Assembly (NCBI GenBank): GCA_038323615.1
Contig: JBBQHC010000001.1
Span: forward strand, 10,593 to 74,592
Origin: JBBKXP01 sp038323615
GTDB taxonomy: Bacteria > Pseudomonadota > Alphaproteobacteria > Rhodobacterales > Rhodobacteraceae
DNA length: 64,000 bases
Reading direction: 5' to 3'
The position numbers and the translations under genes were made by a program. The notes below the pieces were generated by a model. It was given only the letters and a program-made list of their open reading frames with translations. It made no database searches and was not told the origin of the DNA. The first letter of the stretch is position 1, and each line of letters opens with the position of its first letter. Shown here piece after piece: positions 9,018-17,144 of the stretch.

Positions 9018-9033
9018 ACGTTTACGTAAACGT
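9018..9033. promoter_or_regulatory. Candidate MerR/LiuR-type operator
   Basis: A perfect 16-bp palindrome, ACGTTTACGTAAACGT, centred 80 bp upstream of the second MerR gene's ATG and inside the MerR1-MerR2 gap. As I recall, the operators bound by LiuR-type MerR regulators of acyl-CoA and branched-chain amino-acid catabolism have this TTTACGT..ACGTAAA character. The position fits autoregulation of MerR2 and control of the following acyl-CoA dehydrogenase operon. Promoter elements are not certain. Confidence 0.6.
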
Positions 9034-9105
9034 CATCTTGGGTTGTAAGGATGCGGGCGAAGTCGCAGGTAAATGGCATCACGCAACGGACAACCGGACA
9101 ACATC

Positions 9106-9504
9106 ATGACCGATACGACCATGACCATAAGCCAGATGTGCGCCGCTTTCGATGTGACGCCGCGCACCCTGCGCTTTTACGAAGCCAAGGAACTGCTGTC
9201 GCCGATCCGGCAGGGGCAACGCCGCCTGTTCACCAAACGCGACCGGGCGCGGCTGAAGCTGATCTTGCGGGGCAAACGGTTTGGCTTCGCGCTTGAAGAA
9301 ATCCGCCAGCTGCTTGACCTGTATGACATGGGCGACAGCCAGCAAACACAACTGGCCAAAACCTACGAAACCGCCGAACGCCACCTTGCCGACATGCAAT
9401 CGCAACGCGCCGAACTGGACGAGGCGATTGGCGAATTGCAGGTCCAAATGGCCTGGGGGGCGAAACAACTCGCCTCGTTGGGCAAATCAAAAACCGCCGC
9501 TTAG
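9106..9504 (+). CDS. MerR family transcriptional regulator (copy 2)
   Basis: 132 aa from ATG 9106 (MTDTTMTISQMC); ATG 9073 would add 11 residues and lacks a better ribosome site. DNA-binding motif FDVTPRTLRFYEAKELLSP, then KLILRGKRFGFALEEIRQLLDLYDMG, then a coiled coil (about 85-120). Closely related to the MerR protein at 8600, so the pair looks like a tandem duplication that has diverged. 18 bp before the acyl-CoA dehydrogenase start, hence almost certainly co-transcribed and its likely regulator. No cysteine-based metal site. Confidence 0.9.
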   Translation: MTDTTMTISQMCAAFDVTPRTLRFYEAKELLSPIRQGQRRLFTKRDRARLKLILRGKRFGFALEEIRQLLDLYDMGDSQQTQLAKTYETAERHLADMQSQRAELDEAIGELQVQMAWGAKQLASLGKSKTAA

Positions 9505-9522
9505 GCCGACAGGAGAGAGCAT

Positions 9523-11301
9523 ATGCCGACCTACACCGCCCCGACCAAAGACCTGCAATTCGTGCTGCAGGAGGTGCTGCAGGTCAGCGCGCAGGACACC
9601 CCCGGCTACGCCGACCTTGACGCCGATTTCACCAGCGCCGTGCTGGAAGAGGCCGGCAAACTGGCGGTCGATGTGTTGGCGCCGCTGAACGTGGTCGGCG
9701 ACACCGAAGGTTGCACGCTGGAAAACGGCGTTGTGCGCACCCCGACCGGGTTCAAAGAGGCCTATGCCAAGGTGCGCGAAGGCGGCTGGCCAGGCTTGGA
9801 TTGCGATCCGGCCTATGGTGGTCAGGGCATCCCCTATGTGTTGCACACGGCGGTCGGTGAAATGTTCAGCGCAGCGAACATGGCGTTCCAGATGTATTCC
9901 GGGCTGACCCACGGGGCAGTGTCCGCGATCAACATCCACGCCACCGACGATCAAAAGGCGACCTATCTGCCGAAAATGATCGAAGGCAAATGGACCGGCA
10001 CGATGAACCTGACCGAACCGCATTGCGGCACCGATCTGGGGCTGATGCGGACCAAGGCGGAACCCCAGGACGACGGCAGCTACAAGATCACCGGGCAGAA
10101 GATTTTCATCTCGGCGGGCGAACATGACATGTCCGACAACATCATCCACCTCGTGCTGGGCAAGATCACCGGCGCGCCCGAAGGGATCAAGGGCGTGTCG
10201 CTGTTCATCGTGCCCAAGTTTCTGGTCAATGATGACGGGTCGCTTGGCGACCGCAACGGCGTCACGGTCGGGTCGATCGAACACAAGATGGGGATCAACG
10301 GCAATTCGACCTGCGTCCTGAACTATGACGGCGCGACGGGGTATTTGCTGGGGCAGGAACACAAGGGCATGCGGGCCATGTTCACAATGATGAACGAGGC
10401 GCGGCTGGCGGTGGGCTTGCAGGGTTACGCCCAAGCGGCGGTCGCCTATGAAAACGCGCTGGACTATGCCCGGACCCGGCTACAGGGCCGCGCCGTGACG
10501 GGCGACGAAAACCCTGATGGGCCCGCCGATCCGCTGATCGTGCATCCCGATATCCGGCGCAGCCTGATGGACCAGAAATCGTTCGTCGAAGGGGCGCGCG
10601 CACTGACCCTTTGGGGGGCACAACTGATTGATAAGGCGCATAAGTCTGATGATAAAGAGGCCGACGGACTGGTCTCGCTGATGATCCCGGTGATCAAGGG
10701 CTTCCAGACCGACAAGGGGTTCGATGCGACGATCGCAGCGCAACAGATTTGGGGCGGGCACGGCTATATCGAAGAAAACGGGATGTCGCAGTTCGCCCGC
10801 GACGCCCGGATCGCGATGATCTACGAAGGTGCGAACGGGGTGCAGGCGCTCGATCTTGTGGGGCGCAAGCTGGGTCTGGACGGCGGCAAGCATGTGCTCG
10901 GGTTTTTTGAGATGATCAAGACATTCATCAAGGACAACGAAGGCAACGCGGCGCTGAAAACCGGCTTCCTCGATCCGCTAAAAGTCGCCAGTAAAGATTT
11001 ACAGGCTGCGGGGATGTATTTCATGCAGAACGGGATGAAGAACCCCAACCACGCGCTGGCCGGATCGACCGATTTCCTGCACCTGATGGGGCATGTCTGC
11101 CTTGGGCTGATGTGGGCACGGATGGCGAAAGCGGCGATGGCGGCGCTGGACGGCGGCAGCACTGACAAGGATTTCTACCAATCCAAGATCGCGACCGGGC
11201 GCTACTACATGGCTCGCCAACTGCCCGCGACGGGAATGCATCTGGCACGGATCATGTCAGGGGCCGAACCTGTGATGGCGCTGGAGGCTGCAAACTTTTA
11301 G
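9523..11301 (+). CDS. Acyl-CoA dehydrogenase, long C-terminal-domain type (FadE/DmdC-like)
   Basis: 592 aa, the size of the 590-residue group that includes AcdA-like enzymes and DmdC (3-methylmercaptopropionyl-CoA dehydrogenase). Visible: the substrate/FAD loop TGTMNLTEPHCGTDLGLMRTKA, the FAD motif QIWGGHGYIEENGMSQFARDARI, and IYEGANGVQALDLVGRKL holding the catalytic-glutamate region. Introduces the alpha,beta double bond of acyl-CoA and passes electrons to ETF. Ribosome site AGGAGAG upstream. Whether the substrate is a fatty acyl-CoA or a DMSP-derived thioester cannot be told; linkage to thiolase and FadJ favours beta-oxidation. Confidence 0.92.
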   Translation: MPTYTAPTKDLQFVLQEVLQVSAQDTPGYADLDADFTSAVLEEAGKLAVDVLAPLNVVGDTEGCTLENGVVRTPTGFKEAYAKVREGGWPGLDCDPAYGGQGIPYVLHTAVGEMFSAANMAFQMYSGLTHGAVSAINIHATDDQKATYLPKMIEGKWTGTMNLTEPHCGTDLGLMRTKAEPQDDGSYKITGQKIFISAGEHDMSDNIIHLVLGKITGAPEGIKGVSLFIVPKFLVNDDGSLGDRNGVTVGSIEHKMGINGNSTCVLNYDGATGYLLGQEHKGMRAMFTMMNEARLAVGLQGYAQAAVAYENALDYARTRLQGRAVTGDENPDGPADPLIVHPDIRRSLMDQKSFVEGARALTLWGAQLIDKAHKSDDKEADGLVSLMIPVIKGFQTDKGFDATIAAQQIWGGHGYIEENGMSQFARDARIAMIYEGANGVQALDLVGRKLGLDGGKHVLGFFEMIKTFIKDNEGNAALKTGFLDPLKVASKDLQAAGMYFMQNGMKNPNHALAGSTDFLHLMGHVCLGLMWARMAKAAMAALDGGSTDKDFYQSKIATGRYYMARQLPATGMHLARIMSGAEPVMALEAANF

Positions 11302-11340
11302 GGTGCGTGGGTCAAGACCCACCTTACGAGGATCATCACC

Positions 11341-11553
11341 ATGCCCAAACGCCTGCGCCTGACCCGCCGTTTCCCGGTCGCGATGACCGAAGATGGCTAT
11401 CGCCGTCTGAAACGGTTCAGCAAAGAGGCCGGGCTGGACGAGGGCGAGGCGCTGTCGTTTCTGTTCGAAAACTTCGACAGCGTCATCAACGCCGACACCT
11501 TTGGCCACCGATTGCGCCTTTTCAACGCGGAACTGGAGGATCGCAAAAAGTAA
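11341..11553 (+). CDS. Small conserved-looking protein of unknown function, 70 aa
   Basis: 70 aa, basic N-terminus (MPKRLRLTRRFPVAMTEDGYRRLKRFSKEAG) followed by an acidic helix (LDEGEALSFLFENFDSVIN) and a charged end. Start ATG 11341 has a good ribosome site (ACGAGGAT). The pattern, a short strand then two helices, resembles an Arc/CopG-like DNA-binding fold in outline, but I cannot assign a family. It is 39 bp after the acyl-CoA dehydrogenase stop on the same strand, so probably part of that transcript. Confidence 0.65.
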   Translation: MPKRLRLTRRFPVAMTEDGYRRLKRFSKEAGLDEGEALSFLFENFDSVINADTFGHRLRLFNAELEDRKK

Positions 11554-11574
11554 GCGACGCGCGGGCGGAAATTG

Positions 11575-11611
11575 CGGACCCTCCGGGGGGAATTTTTATT
11601 GCAAAGTGAAT
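11575..11611 (-). repeat. Dispersed intergenic repeat, copy A
   Basis: Read on the minus strand it begins TTCACTTTGCAATAAAAATT followed by CCCCCCGGAGGGTCC. It lies in opposite orientation to copy B (11750), so the two form an inverted pair between the 70-aa gene and the GST gene. The other copies are at 16432 and 52771. Confidence 0.75.
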
Positions 11612-11749
11612 GCGGGATTGATCCACCCCGCCCCTGACATTTTCGAAAAGGTCGGGGCAGGGTTTCACTTCGCAGGGCCTTGGGTTCTCCAACCTGTACC
11701 TTGGGTTCAGATTGACGCGACACGGGTTAAGATCGGGTGAACGCCCCTG

Positions 11750-11801
11750 TTCACTTTGCAATAACAACTCCCGGGGGGTCCGGGGGTCGGTAAACCCCCG
11801 G
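11750..11801 (+). repeat. Dispersed intergenic repeat, copy B, with following hairpin
   Basis: TTCACTTTGCAATAACAACT (11750-11769) followed by CCCGGGGGGTCC. A hairpin follows: CCGGGGGT at 11780-11787 pairs with ACCCCCGG at 11794-11801. The core is near-identical to copies C and D. It lies upstream of the GST gene, so the hairpin may also end the acyl-CoA dehydrogenase transcript. Confidence 0.75.
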
Positions 11802-11839
11802 TGGCCTGCCACGGGGGTTACGTCTGAAATGGAGAGACT

Positions 11840-12502
11840 ATGACCATCACACTGCATTGCTTCGGCGAAAGCGGCAACGCCTACAAGGCGGCGCTGACCC
11901 TGACACTGGCAGGTGAAACCTGGCAGCCGGAATTCGTGGACTTTTTCAACGGTGCCACCCGCACCCCCGAATTCCGTGCCCTGAACGTCATGGGCGAGGT
12001 GCCTGTGATGGTTGATGGCGACCTGATCCTGACCCAGTCAGGGGTGATCCAGGACTATATCAGTTCGAAAACCGGCAAGCTGGGCGGCCGGTCGGCGGCG
12101 GAGCGGCGCGAGGTGCTGCGTTGGATGTTCTTTGACAATCACAAGGTCTCCGGCGTCGCCGGGGTTCTGCGATTCAACATGAATTTCCTGCCCGAGGCCA
12201 AGCGCAATGCCGACATCAACGGTTTTCTCGCAATGCGTCTGGCCAGCGCGCTCAAGATCATCGAAACCCACCTTGCGGGCCGTCTCTGGCTGGCGGGCGA
12301 GGATATCACCATCGCCGATATCGCGTGCGCCGGATATCTGTTTTATCCCGAACCCTTCACGTTCGACCGCGCCAATTATCCCAATATCGACCGCTGGCTT
12401 GACCGGATTGCCGCCCAGCCGGGCTGGCAAGCCCCATATGACATTTTGCCCGGGTCGCCCGCCGACCGGGCGCAAAATAAAAAATCCGCGGACCGCACCT
12501 AA
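11840..12502 (+). CDS. Glutathione S-transferase family protein
   Basis: 220 aa. N-terminal thioredoxin-like domain (about 1-80: TITLHCFGESGNAYKAALTLTLAGETW, then LNVMGEVPVMVDGDLILTQSGVIQDYI with the cis-Pro and Glu/Asp-Ser/Gln glutathione motif), C-terminal helical domain with LWLAGEDITIADIACAGYL. Predicted to conjugate or bind glutathione in the cytosol; the substrate is unknown. It sits inside the beta-oxidation cluster 10 bp before the thiolase start, suggesting co-expression. Ribosome site GGAGAG precedes the ATG. Confidence 0.93.
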   Translation: MTITLHCFGESGNAYKAALTLTLAGETWQPEFVDFFNGATRTPEFRALNVMGEVPVMVDGDLILTQSGVIQDYISSKTGKLGGRSAAERREVLRWMFFDNHKVSGVAGVLRFNMNFLPEAKRNADINGFLAMRLASALKIIETHLAGRLWLAGEDITIADIACAGYLFYPEPFTFDRANYPNIDRWLDRIAAQPGWQAPYDILPGSPADRAQNKKSADRT

Positions 12503-12512
12503 GGAGAAGAAC

Positions 12513-13727
12513 ATGACCGAACACGCCTATATCTACGACGCCGTCCGCACCCCGCGCGGCAAAGGCCGCGCCGATGGTTCGCTGCACGAGGTGACCTCGG
12601 TCCGCCTGTCGTCGCAGATTCTGAACGCCCTGAAATCGCGCAACCATCTGGACGGTCACGCCGTCGAAGACGTGATCTGGGGCAACGTCACCCAAGTTGG
12701 CGAGCAGGGCGGCTGTCTCGCCCGCACCGCCGTTCTGGCGAGCGATCTTGACCAATCGATTCCCGGCCTCGCGATCAACCGCTTTTGCGCCTCGGGCATG
12801 GAGGCGGTCAATCTGGCCGCCAATCAGGTCGCGGGTGGCGCCGGTGACGCCTATATCGCCGGCGGCGTCGAAATGATGGGCCGGGTCCCGATGGGCAGCG
12901 ACGGGGCGGCGATTGCCGTTGATCCGTCTGTCGCGATGGATACCTATTTCGTGCCCCAGGGGATCAGCGCCGACATCATCGCCACCGAATACGGGTTTAC
13001 CCGCGATCAGGCCGATGCCCTCGCCGTCGCCAGCCAGCAACGCGCCAAGGCGGCATGGGATGACAAGCGGTTTGCGAAATCGATGATCACGGTGCGCGAC
13101 CAGAACGGTTTGGCGATTCTGGACCACGACGAATACATGCGCCCGCAGACCGACATGCAGTCGCTTGGCGCACTGAACCCGGCCTTTCAGGCGATGGGCG
13201 AGGTGATGCCCGGTTTCGACAAGGTCGCCCTGATGAAATATCCGCATCTGGAGCGGATCAATCACATCCACCACGCGGGCAATTCGTCCGGTATCGTCGA
13301 CGGGTCCGCCGGTGTGCTGGTCGGCAACAAGGCATTTGGCGAAAAATGGGGCCTGACCCCGCGCGCCCGGATCCGAGCCACCGCCAAGATCGGCACCGAT
13401 CCGACGATCATGCTGACCGGTCCGGTGCCGGTGACCGAAAAGATCCTGCGCGACAGCGGCATGGCGATCAGCGACATCGACCTGTTCGAGGTGAACGAGG
13501 CCTTTGCGTCCGTCGTCCTGCGCTTCATGCAGGCCTTCGACGTGGATCATGACAAGGTCAACGTCAACGGCGGCTCGATCGCGATGGGCCACCCGCTGGG
13601 CGCCACGGGCGCGATCATCATCGGCACGTTGCTGGACGAGCTGGAGCGTTCGGGTAAAGGCGTTGGCCTTGCGACCCTTTGTATCGCCTCCGGTATGGGT
13701 GCCGCGACGATCATCGAAAGGGTGTAG
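12513..13727 (+). CDS. fadA: Acetyl-CoA C-acyltransferase (thiolase, FadA-type)
   Basis: 404 aa. The thiolase active site is complete: nucleophilic Cys in NRFCASGMEAVNLAANQ, His in GGSIAMGHPLGATGA, and the C-terminal Cys in LCIASGMGAATIIERV. Cleaves 3-ketoacyl-CoA to acetyl-CoA and a shortened acyl-CoA. Start ATG 12513 has AAGGAGAAG; the longer frame from 12207 is GST shadow. Order thiolase-cupin-FadJ, with 2-bp and ATGA junctions, shows one transcript. Being the partner of the FadJ-type protein, it is most likely the degradative rather than the biosynthetic enzyme. Confidence 0.93.
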   Translation: MTEHAYIYDAVRTPRGKGRADGSLHEVTSVRLSSQILNALKSRNHLDGHAVEDVIWGNVTQVGEQGGCLARTAVLASDLDQSIPGLAINRFCASGMEAVNLAANQVAGGAGDAYIAGGVEMMGRVPMGSDGAAIAVDPSVAMDTYFVPQGISADIIATEYGFTRDQADALAVASQQRAKAAWDDKRFAKSMITVRDQNGLAILDHDEYMRPQTDMQSLGALNPAFQAMGEVMPGFDKVALMKYPHLERINHIHHAGNSSGIVDGSAGVLVGNKAFGEKWGLTPRARIRATAKIGTDPTIMLTGPVPVTEKILRDSGMAISDIDLFEVNEAFASVVLRFMQAFDVDHDKVNVNGGSIAMGHPLGATGAIIIGTLLDELERSGKGVGLATLCIASGMGAATIIERV

Positions 13728-13729
13728 CC

Positions 13730-14200
13730 TTGGCGATCTTTCGCAAAGACACCGTGCCACTGACGGACGGCGAATCCAACTATCCCGATCCCTACAATCT
13801 GGGATCGGGAAACCTGTCATATCGGCACCTGACCGACGCGGGCGGTCTGACGCAGTTTGGTCTGGCGCTCGAAACGCTGCATCCCGGCGGGCAATCCTCG
13901 CAGATTCATTGGGAAGAACACGAGGACGAGTTCCTTTATATGCTCGAAGGCAGTCTGACCGTGATCGAGGACGGCGTGAAAACTGTCATCGGTCCGGGTG
14001 ACACCTGCTGTTGGAAGGCCGGGGTGCAAGTCGCCCACACATTGCGCAATGAAACTGACGCCCCTGTCGTCTACCTGATCGCCGGGTCCCGCCAGCCCGA
14101 CAACATCTGCCACTATCCTGGCCTCGACCTGCTGGCCACGCCTCAAGGTTACACACATCTCGACGGCACCCCCTATCCCCGGAGAACTGAAAACAAATGA
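13730..14200 (+). CDS. Cupin domain protein within the beta-oxidation operon
   Basis: 156 aa from TTG 13730, two bases after the thiolase stop, with GAAAGG upstream; no in-frame ATG suits better. Single cupin barrel: HPGGQSSQIHWEEHEDEFLYMLEGSLTVIEDG is motif 1 with His/Glu ligands, and GDTCCWKAGVQVAHTLRNETD is motif 2 with the last His. Likely binds a metal and a small acyl or sugar-like ligand. Its stop overlaps the fadJ start (ATGA), implying coupling. Enzymatic role unknown. Confidence 0.85.
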   Translation: MAIFRKDTVPLTDGESNYPDPYNLGSGNLSYRHLTDAGGLTQFGLALETLHPGGQSSQIHWEEHEDEFLYMLEGSLTVIEDGVKTVIGPGDTCCWKAGVQVAHTLRNETDAPVVYLIAGSRQPDNICHYPGLDLLATPQGYTHLDGTPYPRRTENK

Positions 14201-16389
14201 CTGATTTCACCATGAAAACCGACGCCGATGGTGTGGCCACGATCACGTGGGACACCGTTGGAAAATCCATGAACGTGATGAACCAGCAGGGGTTCGCCGA
14301 CCTCGAAGCGCTGGTCGATCAGGCGCTGGATGACAAATCTGTCAAAGGCATCATCATCACTTCGGGCAAGGACGGGTCATTCGCTGGCGGCATGGACCTC
14401 AACATCATTTCCAAGATGAAGGAAAGTGCGGGCGACGACCCTGCCCGTGGCCTGATGGACGGGCTGATGCAGACCCATACCCTGCTGCGCAAGATCGAAC
14501 GCGCCGGGATGGACGCCAAGACCAACAAGGGCGGCAAGCCGATCGTCTGCGCCCTGCCCGGCACCGCGCTTGGCATCGGGTTCGAGATTCCGCTGGCCTG
14601 TCACCACATCATCGCCGCCGACAACCCCAAGGCCAAGATCGGCCTGCCGGAAATCATGGTCGGCATCTTTCCGGGGATGGGCGGCACGACGCGCCTTGTA
14701 CGCAAAATGGGCGCGATGGCGGCCTCGCCGTTCCTGCTGGAAGGCAAACTTTCGGACCCGCAAAGCGCACTGCGCGCCGGGCTGATCGATGCGGTGGTGC
14801 CTGCCGACGAACTGCTGGCCAAAGCCAAAGAATGGGTCTTGTCCGGTCCGATGATCGTCAAGCCCTGGGATGAAAAGGGCTATAAAATGCCCGGCGGCGC
14901 GCCCTATCACCCCGCCGGTTTCATGACCTTTGTCGGGGCCTCTGCGATGGTCAACGGCAAGACCCAGGGCGCGTTTCCCGCCGCCAAGGCGCTGCTGTCG
15001 GCGGTCTATGAGGGGGCAATGGTCCCCTTTGATACGGCCCTGAAGATCGAGGCGCGTTGGTTCACCAATGTGCTGATGAACCCCTCACCCTCGGCGATGA
15101 TCCGCAGCCTTTTCATCAACAAGGAGGCGCTGGAAAAAGGCGCGAACCGCCCGGACGTGGCTGATCAAAAGGTCAAACAGATCGGCGTGATCGGCGCGGG
15201 CATGATGGGCGCGGGCATCGCCCTTGTCTCGGCTCTTGCCGGGATCAAGGTCGTGCTGATCGACGCCAGACAAGAGGCGGCCGACAAGGGCAAAGCCTAT
15301 TCCGCCGACTATATGGACAAGGGCATCGCCCGCAAAAAGGCGACACCTGAGAAAAAGGCGGCCATGCTCGACCTCATCACCGCGACGACCGATTATGCCG
15401 CGCTGAAAGACTGCGACCTGATCGTCGAAGCGGTGTTCGAAGATACCACCGTCAAGGCCGAGGTCACCCAGAAGGTGCAGGCCGTGACCGGCCCCGACTG
15501 CATCTTTGCCACCAACACATCGACCCTACCGATCACCGAACTGGCCAAGGCCAGCAACGATCCGGCGAAATTCATCGGCATCCATTTCTTCAGCCCGGTC
15601 GACAAGATGCTGCTGGTGGAAATCATCAAGGGGGCCAAAACGGGCGATGTGGCCGTCGCCAAGGCGCTCGACTTCGTCCGCCAGATCAAGAAGACCCCGA
15701 TCGTGGTTAACGATGCGCGCTTCTTTTACGCCAACCGCTGTATCATCCCCTACCTGAACGAAGGCATCCGGATGGTCAGTGAGGGCGTCGCTCCGGCACT
15801 GATCGAACATGCCGCGACGATGCTGGGCTTCCCCCTTGGACCGTTGCAACTGACCGATGAAACCAGCATCGACCTTGGGGTGAAAATCGCCCAGGCGACC
15901 AAGGCCGCGATGGGCGTGTCTTACGACGCCGCCGCCGACCCGCTGCTGTTCTGGATGGCGGACGAGGGGCGGCTGGGGCGCAAGGCCAATGCCGGGTTCT
16001 ACGATTATGATGACAAGGGCAAGCGGCAGGGGCTTTGGGCCGGGCTGGCAGAAAAATATCCCCATGCCAAAGACCAGCCTAGCCTGATCGACGTCCAGCA
16101 TCGACTGATGTTCAGCCAGGTCCTCGAAGCAGTCCGTGCCCTCGAGGACGGCGTGCTGGAAGACATCCGCGAAGGCGACGTCGGCGCGATCCTCGGTTGG
16201 GGTTTCGCGCCGTGGTCGGGCGGGCCGTTCAGCTGGCTGGATATCCTCGGGACGCCCTATGCGGCGGATCGCTGCGACAAACTGGCCGCCGCCTATGGCC
16301 CCCGCTTCGCCGCGCCGAAACTGCTGCGCGACATGGCCGATGAGGGGCAATCGTTCTACACGCGCTTTGCTGACCAAAAGGCCGCCTGA
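14197..16389 (+). CDS. fadJ: 3-hydroxyacyl-CoA dehydrogenase / enoyl-CoA hydratase (FadJ/FadB-type)
   Basis: 730 aa, full-length two-function protein. Residues about 1-200 are a crotonase domain (GSFAGGMDLNIIS, ALPGTALGIGFEIPLACHH, GLPEIMVGIFPGMGGTTRL with both catalytic glutamates). Residues about 325-505 are the NAD domain (GVIGAGMMGAGIALVSALAG), followed by the C-terminal dehydrogenase domain with HFFSPVDKMLLVEII. Catalyses hydration then oxidation in beta-oxidation, supplying the thiolase encoded upstream. Last gene of the acyl-CoA cluster. Confidence 0.95.
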   Translation: MTDFTMKTDADGVATITWDTVGKSMNVMNQQGFADLEALVDQALDDKSVKGIIITSGKDGSFAGGMDLNIISKMKESAGDDPARGLMDGLMQTHTLLRKIERAGMDAKTNKGGKPIVCALPGTALGIGFEIPLACHHIIAADNPKAKIGLPEIMVGIFPGMGGTTRLVRKMGAMAASPFLLEGKLSDPQSALRAGLIDAVVPADELLAKAKEWVLSGPMIVKPWDEKGYKMPGGAPYHPAGFMTFVGASAMVNGKTQGAFPAAKALLSAVYEGAMVPFDTALKIEARWFTNVLMNPSPSAMIRSLFINKEALEKGANRPDVADQKVKQIGVIGAGMMGAGIALVSALAGIKVVLIDARQEAADKGKAYSADYMDKGIARKKATPEKKAAMLDLITATTDYAALKDCDLIVEAVFEDTTVKAEVTQKVQAVTGPDCIFATNTSTLPITELAKASNDPAKFIGIHFFSPVDKMLLVEIIKGAKTGDVAVAKALDFVRQIKKTPIVVNDARFFYANRCIIPYLNEGIRMVSEGVAPALIEHAATMLGFPLGPLQLTDETSIDLGVKIAQATKAAMGVSYDAAADPLLFWMADEGRLGRKANAGFYDYDDKGKRQGLWAGLAEKYPHAKDQPSLIDVQHRLMFSQVLEAVRALEDGVLEDIREGDVGAILGWGFAPWSGGPFSWLDILGTPYAADRCDKLAAAYGPRFAAPKLLRDMADEGQSFYTRFADQKAA

Positions 16390-16390
16390 C

Positions 16391-16425
16391 AAAAAATCTG
16401 GGCGCGACCATTCCCGGTTGCGCCC
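16391..16425 (-). terminator. Hairpin with U-tract for the sulfotransferase transcript; also after fadJ
   Basis: GGGCGCGACC (16400-16409) pairs with GGTTGCGCCC (16416-16425), one G-U pair, loop ATTCCC. On the minus strand the stem is followed by AGATTTTTT, a good intrinsic terminator for the gene ending at 16488. It also lies 11 bp after the fadJ stop and may act in both directions. Confidence 0.7.
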
Positions 16426-16431
16426 TTGCCA

Positions 16432-16478
16432 TTTCACTTTGCACCAACAACTCCGGGGGAGTCCCGCAGGGACGGGGG
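16432..16478 (+). repeat. Dispersed intergenic repeat, copy C, with GC hairpins
   Basis: TTCACTTTGCACCAACAACT followed by CCGGGGGAGTCC, then the small hairpins GTCCC-GCA-GGGAC and GGGGGC-AGC-GCCCCC. Same core as the copies at 11575, 11750 and 52771. It occupies most of the gap between fadJ and the sulfotransferase gene, between the terminator and the stop codon. Confidence 0.75.
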
Positions 16479-16487
16479 CAGCGCCCC

Positions 16488-17144
16488 CTACCCCTCTCCG
16501 TCGAACCGATACCCGAACCTTGCGATGTCATCCGCGCAAATCAGCCCGACCTGCGCTGCGGTCGCATCCGAATAATACCCCCGCCAGTCCCGCGCCCGTT
16601 GCGACGCGTTGGCCAACGGCATTGCAATTTCAAACTCCAAGTGCGCCACCACCGGGGCCAGATCATCCGCCAGATGCTCGAGCCGGACATAGGCTTTGGC
16701 CTGTTCGACCCCGCCCGCGTCGGTCATGTAGCTGGCCGCCGTATGGCGCGTGAAACTTTGCGCCGTCGCGGGGTCCATGACAAATCCGTTAAAATCCAGA
16801 TCTTTGGCCAGCGTCACCGCTGGATGATCGAAACCCTGTTCGCGCAACCAGTGGTAATAGCTGACCATCCGGTCCCAGGGGTTGCGCACCAAGGTAAATG
16901 TGAACATCCCGGCCATTTCGTCGCGCCCGACAACGCCGTCGATATCGGCCAGTGTGGAATGCTTCCAAAGCCGCCCCGCCGCCTTCAAACCCTTCAATCG
17001 CCCGCGCCGCCGCACCGCCTTGGGTGTGTCACCAATCAGGATATCGTCCGCCGCCGCCCGCGCCTCAAGCGCCAGCGCCATCGCGGTTCCCCCGGTCTTG
17101 GGGACATGGACGAAAATATAATTGCGGGCGCGCGATATTATCAT
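16488..17144 (-). CDS. Sulfotransferase family 2-like protein
   Basis: 218 aa from ATG 17144; the upstream extension is EamA shadow. FVHVPKTGGTAMALALE (about 10-26) is the 5'-phosphosulfate loop for PAPS, and TLVRNPWDRMVSYYHW (about 82-97) is the 3'-phosphate motif. The family transfers sulfate from PAPS to carbohydrates or other acceptors; the acceptor here is unknown. Its start overlaps the EamA stop as ATGA, so the two are coupled. Such sulfotransferases are common in Rhodobacteraceae and often lack an obvious polysaccharide cluster, as here. Confidence 0.88.
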   Translation of the reverse strand: MIISRARNYIFVHVPKTGGTAMALALEARAAADDILIGDTPKAVRRRGRLKGLKAAGRLWKHSTLADIDGVVGRDEMAGMFTFTLVRNPWDRMVSYYHWLREQGFDHPAVTLAKDLDFNGFVMDPATAQSFTRHTAASYMTDAGGVEQAKAYVRLEHLADDLAPVVAHLEFEIAMPLANASQRARDWRGYYSDATAAQVGLICADDIARFGYRFDGEG

